Position numbers and translations under genes: made by a program. The notes beneath the pieces were generated by a model, which was not told where the DNA came from, searched no databases, and worked only from the letters and a program-made list of their open reading frames with translations. From Coprococcus sp. (lineage in GTDB: Bacteria > Bacillota > Clostridia > Lachnospirales > Lachnospiraceae), in contig JAGBHU010000040.1 of the NCBI GenBank assembly GCA_017935345.1, forward strand, positions 26,035 through 90,034: DNA of 64,000 bases, in the 5' to 3' direction. Shown one piece after another: positions 9,001 through 18,427 of this stretch. Numbering within the stretch: the stretch's first letter is position 1; each line of letters starts with the position of its first letter.

Positions 9001-9098
9001 AATTTGAAAATTATGTGAAGATTATCCTGACACTTGCTTGAACATACTTTTTATAATATAATATTCGCGAAGGCAATGAGCCATGCGGCAATTAAAAA

Positions 9099-9140
9099 AT
9101 ATAAGCCGACTGCTTGCAGTCAGGCTTATATCTTTTTATT
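9099..9140 (+). terminator. Strong terminator ending the export operon
   Basis: A 14-bp stem with one bulged base (9099-9112 with 9117-9131) around the loop CTTG is followed by CTTTTTATT. An A-rich run on its left could make it work for the reverse strand too. Confidence 0.85.
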
Positions 9141-9188
9141 GGCATAGGGCGATAGCCCGCGACCGAGCGGAGCGAGGTGGCATGGCGG
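9141..9188. repeat. GC-rich REP-like repeat, copy 1
   Basis: A 48-bp unit, with internal hairpin GGGC-GATA-GCCC and a run of GAGCG motifs, continues into the hairpin CATGGCG-N6-CGCCATG (to 9201). It matches copy 2 at 9217 with one mismatch and is far more GC-rich than its surroundings. Confidence 0.75.
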
Positions 9189-9216
9189 AGTAACGCCATG
9201 CGACATGTACAGCGAA

Positions 9217-9264
9217 GGCATAGGGCGATAGCCCGCGACCGAGCGAAGCGAGGTGGCATGGCGG
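9217..9264. repeat. GC-rich REP-like repeat, copy 2
   Basis: This is the second copy of the 48-bp unit, 76 bases after the first. The trailing hairpin is degenerate (CATGGCG with CGCAATG). The preceding GCGAAGGCA also occurs at 9068 and 25484, suggesting a dispersed family. Confidence 0.75.
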
Positions 9265-9312
9265 GGAAACGCAATGTTAGCATGGCAGAACTGGTTAATG
9301 GAGGAATACCAT

Positions 9313-10902
9313 ATGAAGAAATATAATGGCAAGAGAGCAACAGCACTGTTTCTTACATCTGCGCTTATAGCAACGACGATACTTTCCGGTTGCGGAAAGA
9401 AAAATGTTGACTATATGGATGAGGACGGAAAAAAAGGTAAGTCCGAAGGCGGAAGTCTTTCGGCAAGGCTTGGAATCCCTGAGTCATATGAGGGCGATTT
9501 AGCAGTAGGTAAATCAGGTCTTAAAAGCATTCAGATATCAGATTCGGATATCGTTGTTCCTGATAAAGACAGTATGTCAGTAGTGTACTATACTGCAAAT
9601 GATATGGATAACGAATATAAGAAGAATATTGCCGAGACATTTTTTGACAAGAGTGCAGGCATATATCTCTATGATTGGGAGAAACCATATAAGGGAGACA
9701 TTGAAGCGGAGATAGAGATATATCAGGGGCTTATTGATGATGCAACGAAAAGCGGAGATACAGAATCTCTTGAATGGTATAATGAATATATTAATAGTCT
9801 GAAGCAGCAGCTTACAGAGGCAGCAGATGAGCGGGAAGGTGCAGGCGATTATAGCGGAGATGAATATATCGGAAGCGTCGGAAAGAATCAGTTTATGCTT
9901 TCCTTTATGAATGCATCCGAAGGCTTGGGAAGCTATTTTGATATTTCATTATATCCGGATACATCAAGTCTGAAATATAAACCATATGAGGGTGCATCTG
10001 CAGCATATTATTATGACGGTGAATATGCAGATGATGAAGAAATGGAGAATTCTTCAAATAAGTGCAGCATGACTTCTGATGAAGCGGTAGAGATGGCAGC
10101 GGATTTTCTGCATAAATGTGGAATAGACGATATTGTCAATACCGGGGTATCTGATTTGGTATGGGAGTATGATGACAGTTCCTATAATATCCTTGCAATG
10201 GAAAATGACGGATATGTAGTAACATTTTCACGTTCCGTTGATGGGGTAGCTCCGTATACGGGTACGACATATATGCTTGAGTATCTGTGGGATGACAATG
10301 TATTCTATGATGCGGCATATGAAACATATAAGATATCTGTAGATGATAACGGAATACTGGAAGCATCCTGTTATGATTTTCTGAAGCCGACAGGAGATAA
10401 AGACGAAAATGTTGAGCTTATGTCATGGGAGAAGATTCTGGAAGCATTAGAAACTGCTGTTTCGGATTTTTATGCAGAGAATAAGACCAGCTATAGCAGT
10501 ATTACATTTAATGATGTGCGACTGTCATATTACAGAATTGCTGACGGAGAGACATACAAGTATATTCCTGTATGGGTATTTGCTGAGTGTGAGGAATCAG
10601 AAGGGGAGTTGGATGAAGAATATCCGATTCAGCTGATTATGCTTGATGCGGTAACAGGAGAGTTGATTGACCTTAAGGATGTATTGCCGGCTGAGGAGTA
10701 TAGTTTTGAGGACGAATATATAGATGACGATACGAATATGGATGATGATTTTTCAATAGATGATACAGATGATGACTCCATGATAAGTGATGAGGATATT
10801 GACTTGGGTGAACCGGATGTTGACTTTGACATAGAGGATGATTCTGACATAGAGGATGATTCCAATTTGGATTCTGATTTAGATTTAGATGATGAATTAT
10901 AA
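9313..10902 (+). CDS. Secreted lipoprotein with Asp-rich C-terminus, function unknown
   Basis: ATG at 9313 is chosen because TGGAGGAAT lies just upstream and the signal peptide starts there; a longer in-frame start at 9253 would add repeat-derived residues. The 529-residue product has a lipobox ending Leu-Ser-Gly-Cys (Cys 27), so it should be anchored on the cell surface. The body (about 30-460) is acidic, mixed alpha/beta and rich in Tyr, with no enzyme motif recognised. The last 60 or so residues are almost entirely Asp, Ser, Glu and Ile, with the short repeat DSDIEDDS. This could bind calcium or act as a spacer. It has its own terminator. It may be cargo or a partner of the preceding export system, but only proximity supports that. 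It may belong to a Lachnospiraceae DUF family. Confidence 0.8.
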   Translation: MKKYNGKRATALFLTSALIATTILSGCGKKNVDYMDEDGKKGKSEGGSLSARLGIPESYEGDLAVGKSGLKSIQISDSDIVVPDKDSMSVVYYTANDMDNEYKKNIAETFFDKSAGIYLYDWEKPYKGDIEAEIEIYQGLIDDATKSGDTESLEWYNEYINSLKQQLTEAADEREGAGDYSGDEYIGSVGKNQFMLSFMNASEGLGSYFDISLYPDTSSLKYKPYEGASAAYYYDGEYADDEEMENSSNKCSMTSDEAVEMAADFLHKCGIDDIVNTGVSDLVWEYDDSSYNILAMENDGYVVTFSRSVDGVAPYTGTTYMLEYLWDDNVFYDAAYETYKISVDDNGILEASCYDFLKPTGDKDENVELMSWEKILEALETAVSDFYAENKTSYSSITFNDVRLSYYRIADGETYKYIPVWVFAECEESEGELDEEYPIQLIMLDAVTGELIDLKDVLPAEEYSFEDEYIDDDTNMDDDFSIDDTDDDSMISDEDIDLGEPDVDFDIEDDSDIEDDSNLDSDLDLDDEL

Positions 10903-10950
10903 AATATTTGTATCATATCAGGTTCTGTGAGTATAATATAGAGATTTATA

Positions 10951-10990
10951 AAATCCCTGCTTTTGATGAAAGGCAGGGATTTGTTTTTTA
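10951..10990 (+). terminator. Terminator after the Asp-rich lipoprotein gene
   Basis: A perfect 10-bp stem, AAATCCCTGC with GCAGGGATTT (10951-10960, 10973-10982), is followed by GTTTTTTA. Confidence 0.92.
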
Positions 10991-10995
10991 TCATA

Positions 10996-11023
10996 TTGAC
11001 AGTATACCCCCTAGGGGTATATT
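10996..11023 (+). promoter_or_regulatory. Copper-responsive promoter with CsoR operator
   Basis: A consensus -35 TTGACA (10996-11001) and -10 TATATT (11018-11023) are separated by 16 bases. The spacer and -10 are covered by the pseudo-palindrome TATACCCC-CTA-GGGGTATA (11003-11021), which matches the G/C-tract operators of CsoR-family repressors. The arrangement predicts that apo-CsoR blocks RNA polymerase and copper relieves it. The csoR gene begins 80 bases downstream. Confidence 0.88.
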
Positions 11024-11102
11024 ATGGGAGTGCAAAGTCAGACATAAAGTATCTGTTCGATCGTTTTGAAAATGAATTTGTTATAAGGAAGGTGGATAAA
11101 AT

Positions 11103-11402
11103 ATGAATGATAATTGTTGTAATAACAGAAAAAAGGAACGTAGTGAAGAAGAATATAAGAAACTTTTAAACAGATTAAACAGAATAGAAGGACAAATACG
11201 AGGAGTAAAAGGCATGCTGGAGAAGGATGCATATTGTGTGGATATCATTACGCAGGTGTCAGCCATCGCAGCAGCTTTAAACAGTTTTAACAGAATACTC
11301 CTGAGTGAACATATAAAAACTTGTGTAAAAAATGATATACAGACAGGAAAGGACAATTCTGCTGAAGAGCTTGCTGACTTGGTAAATAAGCTGCTTCAAT
11401 AA
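11103..11402 (+). CDS. csoR: Copper-sensing repressor CsoR
   Basis: The 99-residue all-helical protein is of the CsoR/RcnR (DUF156) family, with the typical LNRLNRIEGQIRGVKGMLE helix. The Cu(I) ligands are present: Cys in AYCVDI, then His and Cys in SEHIKTC (the Cys-His-Cys set). An extra Cys pair sits at the N-terminus (NDNCCNN). A site AAGGAAGGTGG precedes the start. It is the first gene of the copper operon and its operator lies inside the upstream promoter, so autoregulation is expected. RcnR or formaldehyde-sensing relatives are less likely because of the ligand set and the neighbouring copA. Confidence 0.93.
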   Translation: MNDNCCNNRKKERSEEEYKKLLNRLNRIEGQIRGVKGMLEKDAYCVDIITQVSAIAAALNSFNRILLSEHIKTCVKNDIQTGKDNSAEELADLVNKLLQ

Positions 11403-11423
11403 ACGAAAAGGAAGTGATAAGAC

Positions 11424-14045
11424 ATGACAAAATATAATATAACAGGTATGAGCTGTAGTGCTTGTGTAGGAGCGGTGGAAAAGGCTGTAAAAAAACTAGA
11501 CGGAATCAATAGCTGTACCGTAAGCCTTCTGACAAATTCCATGACGGTGGAAGGACAGGTGTCATCGGAGGATATTATATCTGCAGTAGAAAAAGCAGGA
11601 TATGGGGCAAGCCTTTATGAAGAAAGGTCAGAAAAGAAAACGGTTGAAGGCGGTAATTTGAACGGAAGCAGTGCGTTAAAGGGCATGAAACAGAGACTGA
11701 TATGGTCAGTGGCATTACTTGTTCCCCTTATGTATCTGTCAATGGGACACACGATGTGGGGATTTCCATTGCCGTCTTTTATGGCGGATAATTATGTTGC
11801 ATTAGGACTTATTCAGATGATAGTTACTGTTGCAATCATGATAATCAATCAGAAGTTTTTTATAAACGGGTTTAAAAGCGCCATACACGGTTCTCCCAAT
11901 ATGGATACGCTCGTTGCAATGGGAGCAGGAGCATCATTTGTATATAGTATGTATGTGCTGTTTGCCATGACCTTTGCCGTGCAAAATGGTGATAATGCAA
12001 GAAGCATGGAGCTTATGCATGATTTATATTTTGAATCAGCAGCCATGATTCTTGCGCTGATTACGGTAGGTAAGACCCTGGAGACATTTTCAAAAGGAAA
12101 GACTACAAACGCTTTAAAAAGCCTGATGGAACTTGCACCTAAGAGGGCGGTAGTTGTCAGAGACGGTATCGAACATGAGGTAGATATAGAACAGGTAATG
12201 GTTGGTGACATATTTGTAGTAAGACCGGGAGAAAGTATACCTGTAGATGGACGGGTTACGGAAGGATACAGTGCGGTAAATGAGTCTGCCCTTTCCGGAG
12301 AAAGTATACCTGTAGATAAGAATGTAGGTGATATGGTATCTGCTGCAACCATAAATCAGTCAGGCTATATTAAATGCGAGGCTGTGCGGGTAGGGCAGGA
12401 TACGGCTCTTGCAAAAATCATCAATATGGTAAGTGATGCTGCTGCATCGAAAGCACCTATTGCGAAAATTGCTGACAGGGTATCGGGAATTTTTGTTCCT
12501 TCCGTACTGGTTATAGCACTGATAACGGTAATTGTATGGATGCTTGCAGGGAAAAGTATCGGATTTGTATTGGCAAGAGGAATTGCAGTTCTTGTAATCA
12601 GTTGTCCGTGTGCTTTGGGACTTGCAACACCGGTAGCAATTATGGTTGGGAGTGGAAAAGGAGCAAAAAACGGTATATTATATAAGAATGCTACTGCTCT
12701 TGAGCAAACTGGAAAAACAGATATCATTGTGATGGACAAAACAGGAACCATAACAAACGGAGCACCTGTTGTAACGGATATCCTATGTGCATCCGAAGTA
12801 GCAGAGGATATATTTATCAGGTATGCATATTCATTGGAAAGTATGAGTGAACATCCGTTGGCAAAGGCTGTTATGAAAAAGGGCAGTGAACTGGATTTGG
12901 AAATATTGTCTGTAACAGATTTTTCTGCTGTACCGGGAAACGGACTAACAGGAAAAATAGAGGGAAGAAAAATAATCGGTGGAAATCGGAATTATGTAAA
13001 CCAGTATGTAGCAGCTTTCGATAAGGACACAGCAGGAAGAAAAATGACTGAAAATGCTGATAAAATGTCCGCAGAGGGTAAAACACCACTCTATTTTGCA
13101 ATGGAGAATGAAGCAGGGGACATGAAGCTTCTGGGAATTATAGCGGTTGCCGATACCGTTAAGGAAGACAGTAGGAAGGCTGTTAAAGAGCTGAAGGATA
13201 TGGGTTATACGGTAGTTATGTTAACCGGTGACAATGAAAGAACCGCAAATGCCATAGGAGCGGAAACCGGTGTTGATAAGGTTATAGCGGATGTACTTCC
13301 TGACGGAAAAGAAGCGGTTATAAAAGAATTGCAAAAATCAGGCAGGGTAATTATGGTGGGAGATGGTATCAATGATGCTCCGGCGCTTACAAGAGCTGAT
13401 ATCGGCATTGCCATAGGTGCAGGTACGGATGTAGCTATCGATGCAGCAGATGTTGTTCTGATGAAAAATGAGCTTTGCGATGTTCCTGCTGCCATAAGGC
13501 TTAGTATGGCTACGTTGTCAAATATAAAAGGAAATTTATTCTGGGCATTTATCTATAATATTATCGGTATACCATTGGCGGCAGGCTGCTGGTATCCGAT
13601 TTTCGGACTTACGCTTAATCCGATGTTCGGAGCATTTGCAATGAGTCTGTCAAGTTTTTGTGTTGTAACGAACGCATTACGCTTGAATTTCGTTCACATA
13701 TATGATAATAATAAGAAATATAGGATAAAACAAAATAAGAGGAATAAAAAGGTAGAAAATGGTAAGAGGAAGAACCGTACCATAGAAGTAGAAAAAAATA
13801 CTCAAAGAAGAGAATTTATGATGGAGGATAAAGCTATGACAAAAACAATGAAAATAAATGGAATGATGTGTGAGCATTGTGAGAATAGGGTGAAAAAATG
13901 CCTGCTCCAGCTTCCGCAGGTAGAGGATGCTGTTGTAAATCATAAAGAAGGTACGGCAGTTGTTACACTAAAGGCGGATATTTCTGATGACGTATTGAGG
14001 AATGCTGTGGAAGAGCAGGACTATGAGGTTATTTCCATAGAATAG
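11424..14045 (+). CDS. copA: Copper-exporting P1B-type ATPase with N- and C-terminal metal-binding domains
   Basis: The 873-residue protein starts with a heavy-metal-associated domain (GMSCSAC, Cys 11 and Cys 14), then eight membrane helices and the pump core. The core has the actuator loop [10 protein letters not shown], the ion-binding CPC at 394-396, the phosphorylation site DKTGT at 438-442, the HP motif SEHPLAKA and the hinge GDGINDAP at 646-651. MSLSSF in the last helices is the third ion-site motif of Cu(I) pumps. After a highly basic, Lys/Arg/Asn-rich linker (about 755-800) a second metal-binding domain follows with GMMCEHC. Usual Firmicute CopA carries both such domains at the N-terminus; here one is at the end. 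It exports Cu(I) across the membrane and should be induced by copper through CsoR. Confidence 0.95.
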   Translation: MTKYNITGMSCSACVGAVEKAVKKLDGINSCTVSLLTNSMTVEGQVSSEDIISAVEKAGYGASLYEERSEKKTVEGGNLNGSSALKGMKQRLIWSVALLVPLMYLSMGHTMWGFPLPSFMADNYVALGLIQMIVTVAIMIINQKFFINGFKSAIHGSPNMDTLVAMGAGASFVYSMYVLFAMTFAVQNGDNARSMELMHDLYFESAAMILALITVGKTLETFSKGKTTNALKSLMELAPKRAVVVRDGIEHEVDIEQVMVGDIFVVRPGESIPVDGRVTEGYSAVNESALSGESIPVDKNVGDMVSAATINQSGYIKCEAVRVGQDTALAKIINMVSDAAASKAPIAKIADRVSGIFVPSVLVIALITVIVWMLAGKSIGFVLARGIAVLVISCPCALGLATPVAIMVGSGKGAKNGILYKNATALEQTGKTDIIVMDKTGTITNGAPVVTDILCASEVAEDIFIRYAYSLESMSEHPLAKAVMKKGSELDLEILSVTDFSAVPGNGLTGKIEGRKIIGGNRNYVNQYVAAFDKDTAGRKMTENADKMSAEGKTPLYFAMENEAGDMKLLGIIAVADTVKEDSRKAVKELKDMGYTVVMLTGDNERTANAIGAETGVDKVIADVLPDGKEAVIKELQKSGRVIMVGDGINDAPALTRADIGIAIGAGTDVAIDAADVVLMKNELCDVPAAIRLSMATLSNIKGNLFWAFIYNIIGIPLAAGCWYPIFGLTLNPMFGAFAMSLSSFCVVTNALRLNFVHIYDNNKKYRIKQNKRNKKVENGKRKNRTIEVEKNTQRREFMMEDKAMTKTMKINGMMCEHCENRVKKCLLQLPQVEDAVVNHKEGTAVVTLKADISDDVLRNAVEEQDYEVISIE
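13836..14045 (+). CDS. Possible nested start giving a free CopZ-like copper chaperone
   Basis: Inside copA, in the same frame, GGAGG (13823-13827) lies eight bases before an ATG at 13836. Translation from there would give 69 residues comprising exactly one complete heavy-metal-associated domain with [11 protein letters not shown], the size of a stand-alone CopZ. The linker just upstream is A-rich and poorly structured, which would leave the site accessible. No separate copZ is seen in the operon. The site and length are visible in the sequence; that it is used in the cell is inference. Confidence 0.5.
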   Translation: MTKTMKINGMMCEHCENRVKKCLLQLPQVEDAVVNHKEGTAVVTLKADISDDVLRNAVEEQDYEVISIE

Positions 14046-14088
14046 AAAAGAGTTCGTATGAACAGATGGGAACACACAGGTAAAATTA

Positions 14089-15618
14089 ATGAAGAGATTA
14101 TTAAACAGAATTTTCAGTAGAATGGTTATGACCTGTCTGTTGGTTGCACTACAGCTTTCAGTAATGATTATAGGGATAATAGGCTTAGGGTACTATTATC
14201 TTTATGTATCTGCGGCGTTATCAGTACTCAGCTTTATTGTCGTTATATATCTGATTACCAAGGATACGAATCCTGACGTGAAACTGGCATGGATAGTTCC
14301 GATATTGGTATTTCCTATTCTGGGTGGACTGATGTATGTGTTGTATGGGCATGTGCTTGTTCCAAAGCGGCTTAAGAGGAATATGCTGAAGGTAAGGCAG
14401 CAGGAAAATTATGAGGACATTTATGGACAGAATAAATGTGATGCAAATGAGCTTGCCGAAGAGGATGCATACAGACTGTTTAAATATGTGGAAAAGTATG
14501 GAAAAACGCCTGTTTATAAAAATACCGCAGTAAAATATTATGCTATGGGTGATGATGCATGGCCTGATATGCTGGCGGATTTAAGGGCGGCAGAAAATTA
14601 TATTTTCATGGAATACTTTATTATTAACCACGGGGAGATGTGGGAATCCGTACTTGACATTCTGAAACAGAAGGCGGCAGAGGGACTGGATGTCAGATTG
14701 ATGTATGATGATATTGGTTCTATTTTTAATGTAAGTAAATATTATTGGAGAGAGCTTGAATCATACGGTATCAAATGTATTGTATTTAATCAGGTAGTAC
14801 CGTTTCTGGCAACGATTTTTAATAACAGAGACCATAGAAAAATAACTGTTATTGATGGAAAGATAGCATATACAGGTGGCTTTAATCTGGCAGATGAATA
14901 TATTAATAAGGTAACGCTTCATGGAGTCTGGAAAGATGCAGGTGTAAGACTGATCGGTGACGGGGCATGGAGCTTTACCGTAATGTTTCTTCAGATGTGG
15001 AACTCTGTAAGATATGTGGAAGGCAGCTATGTAAATTACAGACCGCAAATAGATATGACCGGATATTCAGATGGATATGTACAGCCGTATAGAACAGGCC
15101 CTCTGTCCAAAGAAGTTGTGGGTGAAAGCATATATATACAGATGATTAATGATGCGAAGGATTATGTATATATATTCACACCGTATCTGATTGTTACAAA
15201 TGAGCTGATGCTGGCTATGAAGCTGTCGGCAAAAAGAGGCGTGGATATCCGAATCGTTACGCCTGCAATACCTGACAAAAAGCTGATTTTCAGAATGACT
15301 ACGACAAGCTACAGACCGCTTATAGAAGCCGGTGTCAGGATATATCAGTATACGCCGGGTTTTATCCATTCAAAGTGTTTACTGGTGGATGATAAGCTTG
15401 CTTCAGTTGGTTCCATAAATATGGATAATCGGAGCTTTTATCATCACTTCGAATGTGGTACACTAATATATAAGTCTAAGGCAATATATGAAATAAAAAA
15501 GGATATGCTTGACACATTTGCCATATCAGAGGAAATTAATAGTGACTGGTGCAGAAAAAATTTGTCCAGAATGACATTTATTGATGCCATACTGAGATTG
15601 ATTTCACCTTTGCTGTAA
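14089..15618 (+). CDS. cls: Cardiolipin synthase (phospholipase D family)
   Basis: The 509-residue protein has two N-terminal membrane helices (about 13-60), a short cytoplasmic linker and two phospholipase-D catalytic motifs. These are His 249 in HRKITVIDGK, followed by GGFNLADEY, and His 427 in HSKCLLVDDK, followed by GSINMDNRS. This is the full layout of bacterial ClsA-type enzymes, which condense two phosphatidylglycerols to cardiolipin at the membrane. It starts 43 bases after copA with only a weak purine site, so it may be translated less efficiently or be read through from the copper operon. Confidence 0.93.
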   Translation: MKRLLNRIFSRMVMTCLLVALQLSVMIIGIIGLGYYYLYVSAALSVLSFIVVIYLITKDTNPDVKLAWIVPILVFPILGGLMYVLYGHVLVPKRLKRNMLKVRQQENYEDIYGQNKCDANELAEEDAYRLFKYVEKYGKTPVYKNTAVKYYAMGDDAWPDMLADLRAAENYIFMEYFIINHGEMWESVLDILKQKAAEGLDVRLMYDDIGSIFNVSKYYWRELESYGIKCIVFNQVVPFLATIFNNRDHRKITVIDGKIAYTGGFNLADEYINKVTLHGVWKDAGVRLIGDGAWSFTVMFLQMWNSVRYVEGSYVNYRPQIDMTGYSDGYVQPYRTGPLSKEVVGESIYIQMINDAKDYVYIFTPYLIVTNELMLAMKLSAKRGVDIRIVTPAIPDKKLIFRMTTTSYRPLIEAGVRIYQYTPGFIHSKCLLVDDKLASVGSINMDNRSFYHHFECGTLIYKSKAIYEIKKDMLDTFAISEEINSDWCRKNLSRMTFIDAILRLISPLL

Positions 15619-15651
15619 ATGCCTAGGGAATGAATATACGAGGGGGATAGT

Positions 15652-17751
15652 ATGAAAAGAAAAGTTTTAATTGTTGATGATACACAGCTAAACAGGTTGG
15701 TATTGATGCAGATACTTACACCGAAATATGATGTGGTTGTAGCCTGTAATGGTCAGGAGGCTCTTGAGATGTTGAAAGACAGGTATCAGTAGATTTCTGC
15801 TATTATGCTTGATATTGTGATGCCTGTTATGGACGGCTTTGAATTTATGAAGCGGAAAAATGCGATATCTGAATATCAAAATATTCCGGTTATTGTTGTG
15901 ACCGGCAGTAACGAAAGTGAGAGTGAGGAAAAAGCATTACTGATGGGAGCCGACGATTTTGTTGTCCTGCCATATAAGAAAAACATCATATTGAAAAGGC
16001 TGGAAAATATTATAGGGCTTAAGGAAACCATAGCAAATCTCGAGAATGCAGAGAAGGATTTGCTGACAGGTCTGATTAACAGAAGAGCTTTTTGCACACG
16101 TGTAAAGAAAAAAATTGATGAAAATAATATAAGATACCAGATCCTTGCCATTGAAGTAGAAGATTTCAGGAGAATAAACGGCGCTTATGGCTGGGAAGAA
16201 GGCGATAATTGTCTTCGTATACTGGCAAGTTGCATCAGGGATGAATTTGGTGGACAGGATAGTATACTTGCTCATGGTGATGCCGATAAATTCTTTGTTT
16301 TCAGGAAAAAGTGTGATGATTTGACGGAAAAATATGAGTCAATCCAGACACTCATTCTGGATAGATATAAAAAGGCAAAGATAAAGATAAACTTTGGAGT
16401 ATATAATATAGATGATATCCATATCAATGTGTCTGATATGTGTGATTATGTTTTGCTTGCCATTGATAATGCAAAATCAAATAAGGAAACGAAAATCATT
16501 TATTATGATGAATCCTTCCGAAATAAAATAATCAGGGAGCAGATGATTACAAATATTGCCGATGATTCATTGAATGAGAACCAGTTTAAGGTATATTTGC
16601 AGCCGAAATACGATATAGCCACCAATACCATAATGGGTGCGGAGGCACTTGTGCGTTGGATTCATCCGACTCTTGGATTTATGTCTCCGGGTGAATTTAT
16701 ACCGATATTTGAGAAAAATGGGTTTATTACAAAACTGGATATCTATATTTGGGAAAGGGTTTGTTATCTGCTTGGCAGATGGAAGAAGATATTTGGAAAA
16801 TGTCTGCCTGTGTCCGTAAACGTATCAAGAATTGATGTATACAGAAAGGATTTGCCAAATATATTTTTGGATATGATAGAGCGTTATGGGGTAGAGCCGC
16901 AGTCGCTTCATATAGAAATAACCGAAACTGCCTATATGGAAAATGCCGAGCGCCTTGTAGAGACTGTAACGAAACTGAAGGAGCATGGATTTGTAATAGA
17001 GATGGATGATTTTGGAAGCGGTTACTCATCACTTGCCACATTAAATGAAATACCATTTGATATTATAAAAATAGATATGAAGTTTATTCAGAGCAACACG
17101 ATATTTACGAACTCTCATAATATTTTGGGTACAATTATTAATTTGGCAAAATGGATGAATGCACTTGTAATATGCGAAGGTGTTGAGACGGAGAAGCAGC
17201 TGGAATACCTCAGAAAGCTGAATTGTAATTTTGTACAGGGCTATTATTATTGTAAGCCTATTCCGGAGGATGAATTTGAGCAGAAGCTGATGAATGATGG
17301 CTTTAATCCGATATATGATATGGATGCATATCTTGCAAATGTTGCATCCAGGGTAAAGGCGTCAGAGGGCGAAGAAGCGCAAAAGCCGCTTATTCTGATT
17401 GTTGATGATTTGGAGCTTAACAGGGCTGTCATAAAAGAATTTATACAGGATAAATACAGGGTTGTTGAAGCACCAAATGGTCAGGTCGCGTGGGAATGCA
17501 TTGTGTCACAGAGAGGAGATGTTTCTGCTGTCATATCGGATATTTATATGCCTGTTATGGGTGGATTTGATTTGCTTGACAAGATAAGGGAAAGTGAAGA
17601 ATATGGGAATTTGCCTGTTATTATTACATCATCACAGGCAGAATCAGACAACAGGGATCTATTGAAGGTACATGGTGCAGATGAATTTATTATGAAACCA
17701 TATGAGCGTGAGGAGATTATACAGAAACTGGTTATGGTAATGAACAAATAG
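15652..17751 (+). pseudogene. REC-GGDEF-EAL-REC c-di-GMP signalling protein interrupted by an amber codon
   Basis: A good start (AGGGGGA before ATG 15652) opens a receiver domain, MKRKVLIVDDTQLNR, but codon 47 is TAG (15790-15792). The same frame then stays open for 653 codons. After the stop come the rest of the receiver (phospho-acceptor in MLDIVMPVMDGF), a GGDEF-like domain whose motif is degenerate (HGDADKF), and an EAL domain with EALVR, NVSR, EITE, DDFGSGYSS and EGVE intact. A second receiver follows with SDIYMPVMGG and MKPY. The design is a response regulator controlling c-di-GMP breakdown with a dead cyclase domain. Downstream ATGs lack ribosome-binding sites, so a fresh mutation, read-through or a sequencing error are all possible. 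Confidence 0.85.
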
Positions 17752-17797
17752 TATATTGGATGAAGACACAACATTACATATATGAAGGGGATATGAA

Positions 17798-18415
17798 ATG
17801 AACAATAAAACGATGCATAAGCTTAGTTACGGTTTGTTTGTACTGACTGCCAGAGAAGGGGATAAGGATAACGGCTGTATTGTGAATACCGCCATACAGC
17901 TGACTTCCGAGCCGCAGATGATTAGTGTGGCAGTAAATAAAAATAATTTTACCTGCGATATGATAAAGAATACAAGAAAACTTACCATATCGATTCTGTC
18001 TGAAAAGGCTGGGTTCTCTTTGTTTAAGCGATTTGGTTTTCAGTCGGGAAGAACTGTGGATAAATTTGCAGACTTTACGGAGATGAAGCGCGGAGCAAAC
18101 GGACTTTACTATATTACGGAAGGAACGAATGGGTTTATATCTGCATATGTTCAGGAAACAGTGGATATGGGAAGTCATATATTATTTATTGCGCAGGTTA
18201 CCGATATGGATGTTCTTGACGATACACCGTCGGCAACATATGCATATTATCAGTCGAATATTAAACCAAAACCTGAAAAGACAGGTAAAACACCTGAGGG
18301 TAAAACCATATGGCGTTGCCAGGTGTGTGGTTATGAATATGTAGGAGAGGAACTTCCGGAGGATTTTATTTGTCCTATATGTAAGCATCCGGCAGCAGAC
18401 TTTGAAAAAATATAA
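17798..18415 (+). CDS. Flavin reductase-rubredoxin fusion (high-molecular-weight rubredoxin)
   Basis: The 205-residue protein joins an FMN-binding flavin-reductase domain (about 1-155, with SYGLFVLTA and the NTAIQLTSEP segment) to a C-terminal rubredoxin (about 166-205). The two iron-binding knuckles WRCQVCGYEY and FICPICKHP give the four Cys. Such proteins pass electrons from NAD(P)H through FMN to rubredoxin partners that remove oxygen or peroxide in anaerobes. It starts 46 bases after the previous gene with AAGGGGAT upstream and ends 12 bases before the next, so it may share a transcript with both. Confidence 0.9.
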   Translation: MNNKTMHKLSYGLFVLTAREGDKDNGCIVNTAIQLTSEPQMISVAVNKNNFTCDMIKNTRKLTISILSEKAGFSLFKRFGFQSGRTVDKFADFTEMKRGANGLYYITEGTNGFISAYVQETVDMGSHILFIAQVTDMDVLDDTPSATYAYYQSNIKPKPEKTGKTPEGKTIWRCQVCGYEYVGEELPEDFICPICKHPAADFEKI

Positions 18416-18427
18416 CGGGAGTTTGTT

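Noticed and set aside
12365..12751. Open frame on the strand opposite copA
   Set aside because: It has no ribosome site or family signature and mirrors the codon bias of copA; many similar frames oppose real genes throughout the window.
15790..15792. Programmed amber recoding (for example pyrrolysine)
   Set aside because: TAG ends many normal genes here (the Fic, tandem adaptor, tyrS and topB genes), and no recoding element or pyl gene is seen; mutation or error is simpler.
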